Of a DNA stretch of 36,772 nucleotides, positions 34,564 to 36,772 are shown in pieces. This DNA comes from an uncultured Desulfobacteraceae bacterium (GTDB lineage: Bacteria; Desulfobacterota; Desulfobacteria; Desulfobacterales; Desulfobacteraceae). The stretch's first letter is position 1. Every line of letters starts with the position of its first letter. Location of the stretch: NCBI GenBank assembly GCA_913041495.1, contig CAJWHT010000037.1, forward strand, positions 1 to 36,772, given 5' to 3'. Below the pieces are notes generated by a model that was not told the DNA's origin, searched no databases, and was given only the letters and a program-made list of their open reading frames with translations. A program made the position numbers and the translations under genes.

Positions 34564-34985
34564 AACGCGCCTCCCATGTTTTCCACGGACCTTATCCGGT
34601 CCAACACCCCGTTGATAAAGGATCCTGAATCCCGGGTCCCGAATTTTTTCCCGATCTCAACCGCTTCGTTGATGGAGACGGAAGCCGGGATGTCATCCCG
34701 CTTTAACATCTCGAATACGGCGATCCGCATGATGTTCCGATCCACAGCCGGCATCCTGGAAACCTTCCAGTTGCGGGCAGACTTGTCCAGAAGCCGGTCA
34801 ATCTCTGTCTTGTGGGTCATCACCCCGTCCACCAGTTCAAGAAAAAACGGCTTGACTCCCGCCGTCAGCATGTCCTCGTGCTCGGCACAGAAATCATCCA
34901 GGCCCTGATTGGTATCCGTCTGATTTACATCCAGAAAAAAAAGGGCCTGGAGCGCCGCTTCCCTGGATTGACGTCTATCGCCCAT
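34560..34985 (-). CDS. nusB: transcription antitermination factor NusB
   Basis: A 141-residue all-helical protein that pairs with NusE/S10 on boxA RNA during rRNA transcription. It opens with RRQSREAALQALFFLDV, has VDRNIMRIAVFEML and ends with SINEAVEIGKKFGTRDSGSFINGVLD, all NusB hallmarks. I start at the ATG at 34983-34985; 18 further upstream open residues overlap ribH's end and do not match. The order ribH-nusB is conserved widely. Confidence 0.95.
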   Translation of the reverse strand: MGDRRQSREAALQALFFLDVNQTDTNQGLDDFCAEHEDMLTAGVKPFFLELVDGVMTHKTEIDRLLDKSARNWKVSRMPAVDRNIMRIAVFEMLKRDDIPASVSINEAVEIGKKFGTRDSGSFINGVLDRIRSVENMGGAL

Positions 34986-34989
34986 CTGC

Positions 34990-35466
34990 TTATTCCGCCC
35001 CGTCCATGCCCTGGCAGAGGTTGGCCATTTCAACGGCACCTAAGGCCACATCAAAGCCTTTGTTCCCCGCTTTTGTACCGGCACGCTCAATGGCCTGTTC
35101 AATGGTCTCTGTGGTCACGATACCGAACATAACCGGAACCATGGCGTCCATGGACACAGCGGCAATGCCCTTGGAAACTTCCGCACACACGTAGTCGTAA
35201 TGGGTTGTGGCACCGCGGATGACCGCTCCCAGGCAGATGATGGCATCATACTTCTTCTGGGCCACCATCTTTTTGGCAACCAGGGGGATTTCAAAAGCAC
35301 CGGGTACCTTGAGCACGGTAATGTCGCTGTCTTCGGCACCGCTTCGCACGAGTGCATCAACGGCACCGTCCGTAAGTTTGGAAACGATAAAGTCATTGAA
35401 CCTGGAGGCAATAATTCCGAATTTCTTTCCCTTGGCATTGAGATTGGCTTCAACGATCTGAGGCAT
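34990..35466 (-). CDS. ribH: 6,7-dimethyl-8-ribityllumazine synthase
   Basis: A 158-residue enzyme that condenses the aminouracil with dihydroxybutanone phosphate in riboflavin synthesis and forms pentamers or capsids. It has [46 protein letters not shown] with the catalytic His, and [20 protein letters not shown] precedes the ATG. It is transcribed between ribBA and nusB. Confidence 0.97.
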   Translation of the reverse strand: MPQIVEANLNAKGKKFGIIASRFNDFIVSKLTDGAVDALVRSGAEDSDITVLKVPGAFEIPLVAKKMVAQKKYDAIICLGAVIRGATTHYDYVCAEVSKGIAAVSMDAMVPVMFGIVTTETIEQAIERAGTKAGNKGFDVALGAVEMANLCQGMDGAE

Positions 35467-35548
35467 GGTTTTATCCTTATATTATTTTTATTCCTGCGTA
35501 TTCTTTACGGCAAATTCTAAAATCTTGCATGGTGCCGGGGGGAGATCC

Positions 35549-36772
35549 TTATTTTTCCGGGATCATGTGCAGCAAATGTCCCATCTTTGCCTGTTTGCAC
35601 TCCAGATACCCCTGGTTGTGACAATTGGCAGCCACTTCAATGGGAACCTGCTCCACAACGGAAAGACCGTAGCCTTCCAGCCCGACCATCTTTTTTGGGT
35701 TATTGGTCATCAGGCGCATTTTCTTTACACCCAGATCCACCAGCATCTGTGCACCGACACCGTAATCTCTCATATCTGCCTTGAACCCGAGCTTTTCGTT
35801 GGCTTCCACCGTATCAAATCCCTGACGCTGATATTCGTAAGCTTTCAACTTGTTCACCAGGCCGATCCCGCGGCCCTCCTGGCGCAGATAAAGAATCACG
35901 CCGCAGCCTTCTTCGTCAATCATCCCCATGGCGGTATGCAGCTGATCCTGGCAGTCACAGCGCAGGGAACTGAAGATATCGCCGGTCATACACTCAGAAT
36001 GGACGCGAACCAGGATGTCATCCTCAGGATTGATGTCCCCTTTCACCAAGGCAATATGGGTAAGGCTGTCAATGTCGTTTTCATAGGCAATGATCCTGAA
36101 ATCCCCCCCAACCCGTGTGGGAATGACGGTTTCCGCAGCCCGCCGGACAAAAATCTCCGTTTTCAGCCGGTATTTCACCAGATCCGCCACGGTGCAGATG
36201 CCGATATCGTGCTTTTTGGCAAACTGTTCTAAAGAGGGCATCCGGGCCATGGTGCCGTCATCATCCATAATCTCGCAGATGACACCGGCAGGCTTCAGGC
36301 CGGCCAGCCGGGCCAGATCCACAGACCCTTCGGTCTGTCCGATTCTGACCATAACACCACCGTCCCTTGCCCGTAGCGGAAAGATATGGCCGGGCTTTGC
36401 TATGTCTGCGGGGGTGGTATCATCAGCCACGGCTGTCAGAATGGTGGTGGCCCTGTCCGCAGCGGAAATCCCGGTGGTGACACCCCGCTTGGCCTCAATG
36501 GATACGGTGAACCCGGTTTCAAACTGGGAGGTATTGTTCTCGACCATCAGCGGCAGGTCCAGACGGTCGGCGATAGTGGAGTCCAGAGAAAGACAGATCA
36601 GACCGCGTCCGTAGCGCGCCATGAAGTTGATGTCTTCCGCTGTGACCTTTTCAGCAGCAACCACCAAATCTCCTTCATTCTCTCTGTCCTCATCATCGAC
36701 CAAGATGATCATCTTACCAGCACGAAGGTCTTCGAGCGCACTCTTGACGCGTTCAATCGGATCTGCGTCCAA
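35549..36772 (-). CDS. ribBA: bifunctional dihydroxybutanone-phosphate synthase / GTP cyclohydrolase II
   Basis: Two riboflavin-pathway enzymes in one protein of at least 407 residues. The N-terminal RibB half has [17 protein letters not shown] and [12 protein letters not shown]. The C-terminal RibA half has [19 protein letters not shown] with the zinc cysteines, and [13 protein letters not shown]. The frame reaches the right edge with a TTG as its first codon, so the true start may lie a few codons outside. The first 45 or so codons use GGT, GCT and CGT more than the rest of the gene. It heads the ribBA-ribH-nusB-MBL-pabBC run. Confidence 0.94.
   Translation of the reverse strand: MDADPIERVKSALEDLRAGKMIILVDDEDRENEGDLVVAAEKVTAEDINFMARYGRGLICLSLDSTIADRLDLPLMVENNTSQFETGFTVSIEAKRGVTTGISAADRATTILTAVADDTTPADIAKPGHIFPLRARDGGVMVRIGQTEGSVDLARLAGLKPAGVICEIMDDDGTMARMPSLEQFAKKHDIGICTVADLVKYRLKTEIFVRRAAETVIPTRVGGDFRIIAYENDIDSLTHIALVKGDINPEDDILVRVHSECMTGDIFSSLRCDCQDQLHTAMGMIDEEGCGVILYLRQEGRGIGLVNKLKAYEYQRQGFDTVEANEKLGFKADMRDYGVGAQMLVDLGVKKMRLMTNNPKKMVGLEGYGLSVVEQVPIEVAANCHNQGYLECKQAKMGHLLHMIPEK

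Noticed and set aside
33919-34908. 329-residue plus-strand frame over the MBL hydrolase and nusB
   Set aside because: It runs across three well-supported minus-strand genes and matches no family.
1-36772. CRISPR array, intact insertion sequence, rRNA or tRNA gene
   Set aside because: No regularly spaced repeats, transposase-like frames, or recognisable rRNA/tRNA segments were seen on either strand.

Overview
The window looks like part of the chromosome of an anaerobic, sulfate-reducing deltaproteobacterium, probably Desulfobacterota of the Desulfobacterales type. The main support is a dissimilatory-type sulfate adenylyltransferase gene (sat) with the zinc-site cysteines, TRAP transport genes, many sensor kinases, and a housekeeping order (ffh-rpsP-khpA-rimM-trmD-SPOUT-rplS-rnhB-yraN-rsmI) that I associate with this group. 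The taxonomic call is inference from gene content, not from a search.

Layout. Bases 1 to about 166 encode a piece of a foreign-looking RlmN and run in frame into a thiamine-diphosphate enzyme that lacks its N-terminal domain. This is most likely an assembly chimera at the left edge, because the window carries its own complete rlmN at 14769-15809. From about 167 to 8044 lies a tight plus-strand catabolic operon: ThDP enzyme, TAXI-type TRAP binding protein, fused TRAP permease, a three-part flavin/2Fe-2S dehydrogenase of the HcnABC / D-hydroxyproline dehydrogenase type, and an Asp/Glu-racemase-family protein. Together they suggest uptake and oxidation of an amino acid or opine-like compound. 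From 8045 to about 12932 there is an AT-rich island with a YdcZ-type DMT protein, a CNNM/CBS protein and a hybrid histidine kinase. Base composition then returns to the G+C-rich norm with nth, a PP-loop tRNA-thiolation-like enzyme, rlmN, and the ffh-to-rsmI translation cluster.

From 22260 onward come a phosphate transporter fused to a PhoU-like domain, a two-TM potassium channel with RCK domains (convergent, sharing a terminator), a second hybrid kinase with a 7TMR-DISM sensor, sat, a HAD phosphatase, a DUF1573 protein, and then the minus-strand run ribBA-ribH-nusB-MBL hydrolase-pabBC (a fused aminodeoxychorismate synthase and lyase).

The most interesting single signal is the DUF1573 gene at 30848-31555. 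It is interrupted by one in-frame TGA exactly where this family carries the first Cys of its Cys-Gly-Cys motif, so the motif would read Sec-Gly-Cys. Hairpins suitable for a bacterial SECIS follow the TGA. I read it as a candidate exported selenoprotein rather than a broken gene. Other points worth a second look are the HcnABC-like operon of unknown substrate, intercistronic hairpins between the TAXI and TRAP genes, repeated TGTTA motifs ahead of the phosphate transporter, and inverted repeats in the sat leader. No tRNA, rRNA, CRISPR array or intact insertion sequence was seen.
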